Source of the DNA: Aralia elata
Taxonomy: Eukaryota > Streptophyta > Magnoliopsida > Apiales > Araliaceae
Direction of reading: 5' to 3'
DNA: 64,000 bases
NCBI GenBank assembly: GCA_034770075.1
Contig: CM068382.1
Coordinates: 1,550,001 to 1,614,000 of the forward strand
The number at the start of each line of letters is the position of its first letter. Position 1 is the first letter of the stretch. This document shows positions 35,436-46,910 of this stretch, one piece after another. Both the position numbers and the translations under genes were made by a program. The notes under the pieces were generated by a model that saw nothing but the letters and a program-made list of their open reading frames with translations, was not told where the DNA came from and did not search any database.

Positions 35436-38301
35436 TTAGCTCTCTTTCTTTTCGCCACTAGCTTCTGACAGCAAAGATTCAAGTTCCCCTTTACGGTATA
35501 GCTTAACAGTATCTGCACCATGAATTAAAATCAAAACTTTTTCACTAGTTCCTTCACATCCAGGTTCAATAATTTTGATAGCCATGAAATCATCTAGGAG
35601 TAATTGAGTTAAATGGCAAGCACTATACCAAACACGTGTGATAATCCATGAAATAAATAAAAATAACAAGAAGAGAACTTCTGGAAGTATCACAATATTA
35701 ATGTAATAGTGAGAAAATTGAGTGCAGCATCTCAAAATAGAAAATTTGAAATAATTGAGGATGAAACAAAAAATAGAGGGAAAAAAAGGATTAAAAACAT
35801 AATACCATACTTAAACGACAGTGTATAAGATAGTACCTGTACAACCTCCAATGTGTTTTGCCCCTGGTCATGAAAAAGACAGAAACTTTCAGCAATTTTA
35901 TTTTTATAGATAAAATATGAAATACCATTCCCTTGAAAGAATCCTCTCCCATAAACTTTTACAGTGGAACAAGAACAACATAACTACTTAAAAATGAAGG
36001 AAAAAGATCAAAGAAGCCAGATACAATATTTCCAAGGACATGTGTAAGTCTCCCTTTCAAACAGAGTATGGGTCACAATAACATTCATCAACTGCAAGCC
36101 ATATTAAGCCTTTGGCTGATAGAAAAATGTTCAAAGCCACTTAGAAGTTAGAAATTAGTTGACCAGAAACTCTACCTATGTCTATTAGGAAATCCTTCTG
36201 AAACTTTTCGTTTCTGCTAACCACATATACACAACTACGAGTTCTAAACAAATTTGTGCATTTCATTAAAGATTTAAACTGCCAAAACCTTGTAATCTAT
36301 CATGTTTGCTTTTCTAAAGAAATAAACCCATATATAAAGTATATACTTGATATTCAGGATAAAGGTATATAACAGTCGCAATGCTCCTCTTACCAATAAA
36401 AACATTTGGAACAGTATGCTGTCCAGTCAGTCTTTCCAGCACTTTCTGCAGCTGTGGTCCTTGGGGACCTGAGAGCGAAAACATTTTCAAATATCAGAAA
36501 ATTATGATCAATTATAAGAAAGAATTACTGCTGATTCCATCTTCGTTATAGTGGAGAAAATATCGCAGTGCAGAATTTAATTTAAATACATAATAATATT
36601 TATAACTAAAATGAAACATGATGCATTCTGAAGCAATATCAACATAGATTAACCTCTTTGAAATTCGATTACTTTTTCATCAGTAGAACAGATGTTCTAG
36701 TTGCCATTGACTAAGCTATTAATTTTTTGTATATAAGAAATATTTCTAATACAAATTTGTGTTATAAAGCAGGTCACAAAAAAACAATTACCTTAAAATA
36801 TATCCTGACTCGGGCCATGCATTCTTTCTCATTGCCTATCTACTATCTAGAACTGTTAAAAAGTCATTTCACATCATTACATTACTTGTGATTATTCCAC
36901 AAGTGGCACTATGTGTTAGGATAGGAAACTAGGTCTTCAACTTGGTCTTAATATTGAAAATATTTAGTATTCCCCGAAGTTAATATATTAGAGGAGATGC
37001 TCCTCAGACAAAGAACGCTTATAGTTTCTTGTGCATCACAAGAAGGAAACGGATATGTTTGAATATCTCCCTAGAAATTTGTTTGTTCATCAAGACCATG
37101 TCACTGCTAGTACTTGCCTCCATCATCCCTGTGCCTAAATCATAAACAGATTCAAACTTTTACCAACACATTGCTTTTAGATTACTTTCCATAGAAGTAT
37201 CTATTCACTTTTTCTCTATATTCAATACAAGTTTCTCTGTATGCAGTTAGCTAACAACTATAACTATAATAAAATCTGCTACTTTCACTTTGTCTATCAT
37301 AAGTCATTAAAATAACATGTTTCCAAAGCACAATGATTTATTCTCAGTTACTATCTTGAAGAATGATTCAAGTCCATGATGACATAATTAATTCAATACT
37401 TATCAAAAAAAGGAAAAAGAAATCATATTTAATTTAGTGGTCCTTTCAGATATGGGAATCATTACATCAAACCCGAGCAAGCAAGCTTATTAAAGCTTGA
37501 TCAAGCTTGGTTTGATGCCTCAAGCACGCATGGTCCACCATTTACTGATATAACATAGTACACTATATATATTACAATCAAAATATGTTTGAAACATGGT
37601 CCGATAGGCATAGCAATCTTATTCTGATATGTTAAAACCTCAATCCCGATGCATTTTATTTGCAGCTCTAGCCTTAAAAACAAAATGATAGCTTCACATG
37701 CCTGTCACAACTACCTATTCCTTATATAATCATAAGAAACATGTACAACCCCAATAAAAATGCGCATACAGAAGCATTAATTTACTCCTTATAGAATGAC
37801 AAAATAAAGAAAGAACATACCCAATTGATCCAATTCAATAACTAGTGGCTGAACTCCAAGCCGCTTGAACAATTGTTTCACCTCAGAAGAGTACCTTCAC
37901 CACAAACTCAACAACCCCAACTTCAATTTTTTTTAAAAAGAACCAATCTTTCACATCATAAACAAGAAAAAACGCAAGAATTAAGAGAATGCACAATTGG
38001 GTACTCACGAACACCAAGTCTTTGAGTAGACAACAACTGGGTTATCACTAACAGTCTTTTTCACAGTCTCCTCTAACCGAGACCCGAATGAGGATGTCAT
38101 TGCCCGAATCTGGATGTGACCCGTTTTTCTTGGGCTATGGATGATGCTGAATTTTGAAGTACTTTTGGTGACTTTGCTTGAAGGAATGGCAGAGCAGGGG
38201 AGGAGAGAGAATATGTGAGAACGAGGAAGATGGGAAGAAGTGGAGAGAGAAATAGAGGTGAAAGCTGGTGCTGGTCTATATAAATGAGAGGTTACAGCCA
38301 T
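35436..38301 (-). CDS. GRXS12: Plastid monothiol-site glutaredoxin S12
   Basis: Chloroplast class I glutaredoxin that removes glutathione from protein thiols and can itself be controlled by glutathionylation. Five exons: 38009-38301, 37821-37894, 36394-36468, 35837-35863 and 35436-35512 (exon 4 only 27 bp); phases close to 181 residues. Residues 1 to about 67 are a Ser/Thr-rich transit peptide. The active site is WCSYS with the catalytic Cys97, and the site continues across the exon 1/2 junction. TVPNVFIG and GGCTD supply the glutathione-binding cis-Pro loop and the second conserved Cys155, 58 residues downstream, the same spacing as in poplar GrxS12 (Cys29 and Cys87). The WCSYS site separates it from CPYC/CSYC-type relatives such as GRXC5. 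One oddity: FIGAKHIGGC has Ala where FIGGKHIGGC is usual. Convergent with psaE. Identity is firm. Confidence 0.95.
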
Positions 38302-39477
38302 TGACGCCTTCTTTCTTTCTGGTTTCTCAGTGTAAAAACAAACACTTTTCTTGAGACTTCTCGCCCAATAGCTCAGCCCTTTCCCTTCTTTTGGCCTTTC
38401 TGTACTCTATAGCTTTTCGACTCTTTATTTTTATCGCCTCGCTTTTGTTTTTGTTTCACCTCCGTTTATTTCACTGTTTTGTCGATTTTTATTTTGTTTT
38501 AATAGTACTATTTTTTTGACAGCTCCCGTTAAAAATTAATTAAATATACAAATTACATATGTATAATAAAGTTGAAAGGATATTTACTTTATTTAAAAAT
38601 AAAATTTAAATTATAAATTTTTATGATTTAAACAGCCAAATAAAAAATAATCAAAAAATAATAGTCAGACACATGTCATATCCTGCATCGCTCATCCAAA
38701 TAGTATATTTGTAATTAAAGCATTTATTTATTTCGCCTGAGATAAGGAATATCGAACTCCCTTTTTATTTGTTTTTTTTTTATTTTTCAAACACACTTGA
38801 GAAGAGTACAAAGTATGTATTCGGATATCATTGAACAAAATTTCCCAGACTCCTTTCAAGGGTTTTCAAGGAAAAAAAAAGTTTTAAAATTGTTAATTTA
38901 TTAGTCCCTCCTTTATTTTACAAAATGTGTCTCATTAACTATTTTTTTTCATAAAAAGAATCTAACTAAACTATTATCACATATTTAGGGTAAACAATTA
39001 AATTACCAACTTCTTTTTAAATTAAAAATAAATAACTATTACTCATGCATCAAATAATATAAAAAAATAATAAAATTTATTAATAATTTAAATAATAGAA
39101 TCCACATATTATTTTTTCTCTACTCATAATTAAACTTCAAATAAAAGTAATCGTACCATTTTTTCCATCCTCATACCAAGCAGTTGCAATCTATTTTTTC
39201 TTACTAGGACTGAAAATTTTGGCCTATTAGCCCAAAGTCGGCATCTCCCTTGGGCTGATTGGGCTCGTAAGATTTTTTTGATCATCTATAAGTTCGGTGT
39301 AACCCAAAATTTTGCTAAAAAATTATACTCTCTTATGCAATAAATTTAATTTTTTAAATCATTTTAAATTTGAATCTAATATGAATTTTACTCCATAAAT
39401 AGCATTGTGAACATGGTAAATTTATTTTCAGTATTTAATAAACCATGTAGGGTTTAATATTGAGAATTTAATTAAAA
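38302..39477. other. GRXS12 promoter side and intergenic DNA
   Basis: Upstream of the GRXS12 start (minus strand). The first 200 bp are CT-rich on the plus strand (GA-rich leader on the gene strand). Beyond that AT-rich sequence without exons. Confidence 0.4.
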
Positions 39478-39725
39478 CTTCATTCGTTTCGAATTATAAG
39501 AGCAATATTGACTTTGTAAAATTCAATTTAAAATATTTTTAAATTTAAAATTGACATGATTAATTTAAAATTTTAAAATAATAAATCTTATAACTAGTAT
39601 TTTTAAGTAGTTTATAATATTGTATTGATATAAATTAAGTAAATTCATATTAATTTTGAACTTAAAATATTTAAAATTAACCTTTTAAAAATCAATAACA
39701 ATTTTATAAATTGAAATCGATGAAG
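39478..39725. mobile_element. Degenerate Stowaway-like MITE
   Basis: Termini CTTCATTCGTTTCGAATTAT and ATTGAAATCGATGAAG are imperfect inverted repeats resembling Stowaway ends, with inner complementary stretches (AATATTGACTTTGTAAAATT against the right arm). The TA duplication is not preserved. Older copy of a family related to 16933-17190. Confidence 0.55.
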
Positions 39726-42700
39726 TGTCATTTATTAAGAATTAACTTTTAAACATGAACTGTCATCTTGAGAGGAGAGTATTTTATTTGACCCCGTAGA
39801 AGCTTCAATACTACCAATTGAAATAGAAATGCAAATTGACTACCAGAAGGGCGAACTTTAGATTCCTTTTATTGCTTCTCTGTTTGAGATTTTCTTTTGC
39901 TGGCATTGAAAATTTTGTTCGTATAATAATAATAATAATAATATATTTTAAGCATAAATTTTTTTTGACAAATCCTGATAATAATATTAAAAAAAAAAAT
40001 CATTTATTTAATAAAAGATACGAATTACATATATAATAAACTTGAGGGAATACTTACTCTATCAAAAATGAAATCTGAATTATAAACTTTCATGACCTAA
40101 AAAAAACAACCAACATACACATGTCGCTTTCCGTGTATTCAATTTAACATATCATATCTGCAATCACCCATCCATCACCAAGCGAAATCAACTCTTTATA
40201 TAGAGAGAAATCAATCTCCCAAAAGGAGAAAAAAGACTCCTACAAGAATAGAAAAAAAACAAGAGATCTAACCTCAAATTAGGAGAAAATAAAATCCTAC
40301 AAAAGGGGAACATAAACTCTATGAAGAGAGAAAATAAGAACCAAATACGCGATTAATGATAACTAAAAGATCTAAGAGAGACTCTCTTAAAAACAGAAAA
40401 GAAACCCTCCCCATATATAATTTTGAAGTTTTTTTTAAGTATAACTTATTTAACTTATAAACACATGCGGGAAGCAATTAACCAATTTTAGTATGCTTAA
40501 TTAGGAATGAATTTCGGAAACCCTAATTTATTTATTTATTTATTTGTACCTTTTACTAACTTTACCAACTCAGTTTATTATGTGTGTAAGCAATTAACCA
40601 AAATCAGACATTTTGTTGACAGTGCTCTAATTTACCTGCATCAAAGCCATCAACTAAATTTTTTTCAAGTTCCCTTAGGTACATACTCTCTTTTATGTTT
40701 AAGTATTTAACAAACTAAAAAAATAAAGTAGGGGAGAGAGTAGTAATAAGTTTCAATTTGTCCTCTATAGATCCCATAAGTATATAAAGACTCTCTCTTT
40801 TTCTTAAAAAGGAGTGTATTCTGCTTAATTATTTTGAAATTAAAATAGTCTTTATATAACATTTTGAATTTGAATTATATACTTTATACATCTTTTGTGG
40901 GACGTAGGGAGTAGTTGCATAATTCATCGTTTATTTTTTTTGTTTTTTTTATGCTTCTCTCATTTTTATTTTTATTTATTTTTTAAAGTAGCTATTCAGC
41001 TTTCATTAATACTTATTATTTCTGGTAAGGTTGCTTACTATTTTCTGTTTTTTTATGCTATTAAACAAGCTTAAGGATCCTCATTTTTTAGGAAAGTAGT
41101 AGCAGCTCTGTGGACCATTGTGTACCGTCTCCAGTCTGCTTCTAGTTCTTAGGTTTTAGAATCAAAATGATGAGGTACCAGGAATCAATGAATCATAGTA
41201 AGGTATCTTAGTTTCGTTTTCTATAAAGAGTACATATGTTGATTTATAATGTTTCAACTCCATGAAAATTATGTCATGAAAAATATTCTGATGGTCGACT
41301 ATGGCTACTTGCCTAGTACTAATAAGAAAGGAAACGGCCCCTTATGGTAGGACCAAAAGGTGGCAAGAGAGGTTCATGGCCAAGCCATGCATGTGGTATT
41401 TCTGAAATCTTGGTTTTGATGTGAGATGGCTATACAAGTAGTATCAAACCATGCAGATGACCCCAAAGAGAAAAGGACATATAATGCAGCTGTTCAGCGC
41501 AAGATTTGAGTTGCAGATCTGAGGGAGTGGTGGTGAAGAGTATAGACTACAGATGAGCCCTTAAATTGAAATTCCTTTTAATTGAATAGATGGCTCGGGA
41601 CCCATGTGGTTTGTTTGTAGATTCTTTGTGAGGAATTGAAGCACAAAGCTAGTCTTTGCATTTGATTCAGTTTTGTACTAACAGTAGCTGTACATTTTCT
41701 TTAGCCAGGTTGGATACTATTTTAGCATGATAAGCTTGTATTATAGCAGCATAAGTGTAGTTGATCCATCTATTGTCGTTACACTACATAGACATAAGCA
41801 GCTTTAGGTCTATATCTGGAGAACTAAGGTTTAGTGCTACGGCCTGTTTGTACAACCCCCAGATATCTTCTGCCTTTGGTTTTCCAAGAAAAATATGAAT
41901 AAAATTATTGAACTGTTATGTATTTTTGTGTGCTTTCTTCTGAATGCCATGTTATGTGATCATCATACTAGGATACTGGGAAGTGGAACTCACCCGTTTT
42001 ACAATTTGTGCTGCAGATTGTTCAGATAAATTGTTCATAAGAACTGTTTCTTTTCTTAGACTTTCCACTGTGGTCTTTTGCCTAACATATTTGGTTAAAC
42101 TCCCCATTTTTTACTACAAGGAAAAGCGTTAATTTGACACATTAAAGATATTACAACTTACAATAATTAGTTTTAACATTCAGTCTATTTAGCAAACCTT
42201 ACAACTAGGCCAACAGAATGTGTCCTTACTTGAAATAAATTATTACTGAATAATCCTAGCAGCTCGAAATTTATTTTAGTGTTCACTGCAATTATCCATA
42301 AGAATGTTGACAAAGCAACACAAGAAGAATGAAAAGATTGTAGACTACTATATCTCTACTAGAATGCTGAAGTACCCAGAACCCCGACACTGTTGGGTGG
42401 ACCATGGCTGTAGAGAGAGAGTTGCATTTTCTTTTACTGATAACAATTATGATGGTTTTACTTCTGACCCAGGTTTTTTGTGGATGATAGGAGTTTGGAG
42501 AATTCTTTTAAAGCTGTTAACCTGTTACGAAGGGCTAGTATGATTGGCCAGACATGACAAAAGCCCAAACCATCAACTAGTCTCTATCTGTACTCAAAGG
42601 TTAGTATGAGCATAACCACCTTCTTGTTCTACAATTTTAGATAATACAATGCAAAGTGGCATAGCAGTCATTACTAGTTCATATGTTTTTCGCTTCCTTA

Positions 42701-42824
42701 ATTGCCTGATAATGATAGTCAAGTGTTACAATAGTTTTACTCTCACTATTAGGCTGTATCGATCCCCTTCCTTAATTGTCTTCAAAAGTTAATTAACTAC
42801 TGTATAGTAAAATTAAGGCATATT
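39726..42824. other. Intergenic, possibly with an untranslated transcript
   Basis: No coding exon is seen. The part at 41080-41920 is less AT-rich than its surroundings and ends in TTTGG...AATATGAATAAAATT (about 41893-41907), which looks like a polyadenylation context, so a non-coding transcript on the plus strand is possible. That is a guess; no known microRNA sequence was recognised. Confidence 0.3.
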
Positions 42825-42905
42825 GGCGTCGTGGTGTAGTTGGTTATCACGCTTGAGCCTTTGGCTCACAACTATGGTACCACGAGTTTGGAATTGTAAC
42901 AGGGT
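42825..42905 (+). pseudogene. tRNA-Val-like fragment (tRNA pseudogene or SINE head)
   Basis: GGCGTCGTGGTGTAGTTGGT followed by TATCACG reproduces the acceptor strand and D arm (internal box A) of plant tRNA-Val. The rest has drifted: the anticodon stem reads TGAGCC-TTT-GGCTCA with a 3-nt loop, and the region where box B should lie (GAGTTTGGAATTG, about 42884) is degenerate. So it is not a working tRNA. It may be a decayed tRNA gene or the head of a tRNA-derived SINE. Confidence 0.5.
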
Positions 42906-42953
42906 TAGTTATTATATCTGAAACCTATACATAGCTCATTCTCCCATGACACA

Positions 42954-43184
42954 TGTTCCGTCCCGTATTAAACGTCCTAATTTATCATTTTATCTCTCAT
43001 ATTATCAATATAATATCTATTTTATTCATGTGGAAACTAACAAAAAATAATTAATATTGGGGTCATAAAAAAGTGAATGTATACTACAATTAAAAAGTAA
43101 TTTAAAAGGGCAATTTAAGTAAAAAAATATATTATTAATTAGCGTGTCAAAATCAATTAAGACGTTGAATATGGGAGAGGGAGT
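42954..43184. mobile_element. Stowaway-like MITE, third family, left end damaged
   Basis: The right terminus GACGTTGAATATGGGAGAGGGAG followed by TA is the complement of a CTCCCTC-type end; the left end reads TTCCGTCCCGTATTAAACGTC with the first bases diverged. Length about 230 bp. Begins just after the tRNA-like fragment. Confidence 0.5.
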
Positions 43185-43185
43185 A

Positions 43186-44369
43186 CATAGTTACTAATGA
43201 CTTTTTTACTAATACATTAATTAGTATTGAAATTCTAGTTTCTGATATAGAATAGTTTTGAAGTATTTTTGAACAGTACATGAGTTTCCACCTATGCTTT
43301 ACAGAGAAGAACTGATTGTACTTCTTCCTCTGGGGCTTGTGGCTCAATCCATGTGCTAGGCAACAGAGACTTGTATCCTATTATATTCGTTTATAGCTGG
43401 TCAAACTCAAAGATAATAATATTTAAGATAATAGTAATGTGCTGCCATCTTGAACTTGGGTAGTTTTTTGAAGAGAGATAAACAAGGTACTGGGAATGAC
43501 GGAGCTCTGGTCCCTTGTCCTATGGGCCCTACCCATCTTCCAATAGATGTTGATCCGCAAGTTGCTGAGCCGAAATAGTGAATCAGTGGACCATTCTTTG
43601 GCAAAAATTATGATAGGCATGTGAAGAAAATAATGTACGCCGAGATAACATCCAGAAGCTACAGTTCTAGTTACAACTTGGGATAATTAGCCGTGTCTGA
43701 TGTAGATAAGCAGTTCCCTTAATTGTTCTCTCTCTCTCTCTATTGGTGTGCGTGTGTTTGAGAGTTAGAGGGAGAGAGAGAATAATCATTGATCACTAGT
43801 TGCTCTCAAAAACTTAATAACTGTATTGATGTTGCAGTTGAAAGCAACTGGACAGAGAGGACATACCTTTAGTCCAACTTATTTACTTATAGCTACACAT
43901 ATACTTGCTATTTGTATCACTGTATTAATGCTACCGACAAAAGGAACTTGAACTTATTAACAATTAAAAGACACTTTTTGTAACTTCAATGACTAATTTA
44001 GTCACCAAAGAAAGAGACATTTCTGTTTCATTAGAATTGGCTTTTAATCACTGGCTGCATATATAATTCCTGGAAATTGTTCATGGAACTTCAAAACATC
44101 TAGATTTGTCATTATAACTGATCACTGAATCATTGTACAAACCGTATATAACTTTAAAAAAAGAAAAGAAAAAAAGAAAGAAAAAAAAGCCTCATCTTCC
44201 TCACTAGTCAGTATACAAAATGCCCAGAATTCTCAAAACTTGGGCTTTTTGGAGAGGGCTATCTGTGTGCTATCTGTTCTTTCTTCTTTATATTTTTACA
44301 TCATACATGTCACTCTTTCCTACCATGTAATAAACAAAACACTATAAATTTTTTAAGTAATTCCACTGA
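43186..44369. other. Downstream flank of the YUCCA gene
   Basis: 3' side of the minus-strand YUCCA gene. A (CT)n stretch lies at about 43727-43742 and an A/G-rich run at 44157-44189. Open frames at 43407-43620 resemble no family. Confidence 0.45.
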
Positions 44370-45970
44370 TCAGAATGTTGAAATGCATCGTCGATGCGTA
44401 GGGACTTTCTGCTTTTTCTGCTTTAAATCCTCCTTCCAGACTTTAGAAATATCTTGCGCTATTCTCATGGCATCTGAGGATGCACCAGAAAGCCCTCTCC
44501 TCGTGAATCCAACAGCATAGAGTCCAGCCTTTCCCTTCCAACCATTTGGGAATGGTGTCTTAGGAAGACCAATATTGGAGAAGAAATCAGTTTCCTGTTC
44601 ATAATGAAATAACAAAACATAAGCCAATATGTCCACACTCCGTAATCAGCCAAGAAGCTTCCAAAGCAGTTTTCTTTTAAATATTTCTTTTTCATATTGG
44701 GAAATAGGACAAAACCGTCAGCCATTAAACAGATACTAAGCTATCTGTTCATGGGTTTTATTAGTTTAAAATTCCAGTACGAAAAATCTAAGAAGAATAA
44801 ACAGAGGAATAGAACATTTTCTCACCTGTAGCCAATAGGGGACATTGCTGCAGTAGCCAGTAGCCAAAACAACCGAATCAATTTCTAGCTCTTCGTCATT
44901 AACAAGCTGTACCTTGTTCTTTGAGAACCTCTTGATTCCTGGAACCACCTCAATATCGCGGGATCTTATCTTTTCTAGTGCACCAATGTCAAGAACAGGG
45001 GTCTTTCCATGACTGTTCTTGAGCTCCAAAGGACCAATTGATGGCCTTTTCAGACCATAGCTGTCGGTATTTCCAAGAATAAACCATGCCAAAACTAGTA
45101 GAAGCTTATCAACCAGCCAAAGGGGTAGCCACTTCATCATTATCATGGCTAATTCGAAAGTTGATTTTCCGAAAATCTCTCTTGGCAATACATGAACCTG
45201 AAGATAAGAAAAAAATCATTAGAATTTGAACTTCATATTCATTTTTGTTCTCAAGCTGTTAGAGAGGGAATATATAATTATAGTTCAACACTTTATTGAT
45301 GACTTACCGTGCTTCGAACCACCATGGATGGTTTGGCATTGTGGTTGCTAAGATCAAGTGAGACTTCCATGCCTGAATTTCCACACCCCACAACTAGAAC
45401 TTTCTTTCCACTGTATTTTTCACCAGATTTATATTCACAAGCATGGATGATTTCTCCTCCAAACTCTTTTAATCCTTCAATCTCTGGCACCACACGCTCT
45501 GCATTTTCTCCGGTTGCCACGACGAGCCATTGGCATATGTACTCAACCTCAGACTGGATAGAACCACATGTAGAAACAGTCTTGATTCTCCACAGGCGAC
45601 AAGCCTCATCATACTTAGCTGATTGGACGCACTCATTGAATTGTGGTTTGATGTCAAAGTGCTTTGCATATGATTCAAGATAATCAATGAACTGTTTCTT
45701 TGTGGGGTACTCAGGGAAGTGTTCGGGGAATGGGAGCTTAGGGAGTTGACAGAATTGCTTGGGGAGGTGAAGCTTTAGGCGATCATAAGTGCGTTTTTGC
45801 CACAAAGAAGCTATGCAGTCAGCTCTTTCAAGGACTACAAAAGGTATCCCTTGTTCTTTGAGGCATGCTCCTACAGCTAGTCCTGATGGTCCGGCACCAA
45901 CTATGACTGGTCCGTTAACCCAGACACACCGACGAGCAAAGAAGTCGTTCTGATCCGAAAAAGTAAACAT
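44370..45970 (-). CDS. YUC8: YUCCA flavin monooxygenase (YUC8/9-type), indole-3-acetic acid synthesis
   Basis: YUCCA enzymes convert indole-3-pyruvate to indole-3-acetic acid with FAD, NADPH and oxygen, the rate-limiting step of auxin synthesis. Three exons: 45308-45970, 44826-45197 and 44370-44594; frame closes to 419 residues, the family's usual size. GAGPSG (residues 25-30) is the FAD-binding motif. ERADCIASLWQKRTYDRLKL follows, ATGENAE (about 152-158) is the linker motif, GCGNSG (195-200) binds NADPH, and the C-terminal FTRRGLSGAS block is conserved. The N terminus with RRCVWVNGPVIVGAG and the C terminus RRCIS place it with YUC8/9 of Arabidopsis; I cannot separate 8 from 9. The ATGY motif reads ATGYCSN (333-339), with Cys337 where Arg is usual. 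Introns are short (110 and 231 bp). The next gene upstream is more than 15 kb away. Confidence 0.95.
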
Positions 45971-46320
45971 TTTTTTCAGCTAAACTTCAAGAACTAAGGA
46001 CTAGTTCAAGTTAAGTGAAATATGTTGGGATCTTTTTGGGATTGCAAGAAGATTATATGAGAGACTGTAAACAATTTTTCTTGAGGATTGTTGTTGTTGT
46101 TGTAGAAGGTCTAAGAGAAATTTGGTTTTTCTTGAGGATTGAACTGAAGAAATTTGTAAGAGAAGACTATTGAGTTTGTTGGAGGGAGAGGAGGGGATGG
46201 AGGTGCTTAAATAGAGGCGATGGCCATGAGAGGCGCATGTGACGGGGTTCGGAAGTTTAATGCCTTTGAGAGTCATTTTCAAATCATAAGCGAGAGCCTA
46301 CCTTGAATTATTTTATGTTA
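45971..46320 (-). promoter_or_regulatory. YUCCA proximal promoter and leader
   Basis: On the gene strand, a TATA-like CTATTTAAG lies at 46205-46213, about 240 bp before the ATG. A CACATG (PBE-box, the alternative bHLH/PIF site) lies at 46236-46241. The leader has CAACAACAACAACAATCC at about 46086-46104. A small open frame at 46001-46282 on the same strand is not in frame with the protein. Functional claims rest on motif matching only. Confidence 0.45.
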
Positions 46321-46800
46321 TATTTATCATACATTATTTTATTACAGCTTATTATATTGTCATTAGCTTTAAAAAAAAATGAATAGTGATTTGCTTAGTT
46401 TTTAAATTTCTCTCTTCAGTCTACTTCTCAACAATTTGTGTGAATTTATTGCGGTACATAGAATAAGTTAACATTAGGAAGATGCTCAAGTGACCCGTGG
46501 AGGTATTGTATTTTCATACCGGTGGAATATTAATTATTGGGAAGAGCTGCATTAAAAAATGATACTTACTACTCAGATAAAATCTGATCAGCAAAGAGTA
46601 TATTTCGTTTGGGGAAAATTACTAAACATAGTTAGAAGGAGAATTAAGGAGCAGTGAGTGACTTGTCAACCTCATCTCTGATTCTGATGTCCCACTTAAT
46701 AATGCTGAAATCCCATTGAAAATTAAAGAAAAATCTCTTCTAGGTAGAGGGGCTTACTTGGCAATAGAGGTAATGCTATCCTGGATAGGCGCAGTGTGCT

Positions 46801-46806
46801 CACGTG
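46801..46806. promoter_or_regulatory. G-box CACGTG upstream of YUCCA
   Basis: A perfect palindromic CACGTG lies about 830 bp upstream of the YUCCA start codon, inside a local stretch (46740-46910) much richer in GC than its surroundings. Arabidopsis YUC8 is known to be activated by PIF bHLH factors through G-boxes in its promoter; whether this site works the same way is inference. Confidence 0.45.
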
Positions 46807-46910
46807 GAGCGATTGAGCCACCTGGAACCCCCATAAAGCTGAAAGCTCCAAGCATTGGGATTGCGACTTGTAAGGCTGTTTCGGCCCACAAAGCCCATTC
46901 CTTGCCAACC

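Noticed and set aside
46001..46282. Possible N-terminal extension of YUCCA
   Set aside because: The frame stops at 46001 and is not in frame with the conserved protein; the start at 45970 gives a normal length.
46811..46831. GATTGAGCC segment similar to the start of miR171
   Set aside because: Only about nine bases agree, the rest differs, and no complementary passenger arm is visible nearby.
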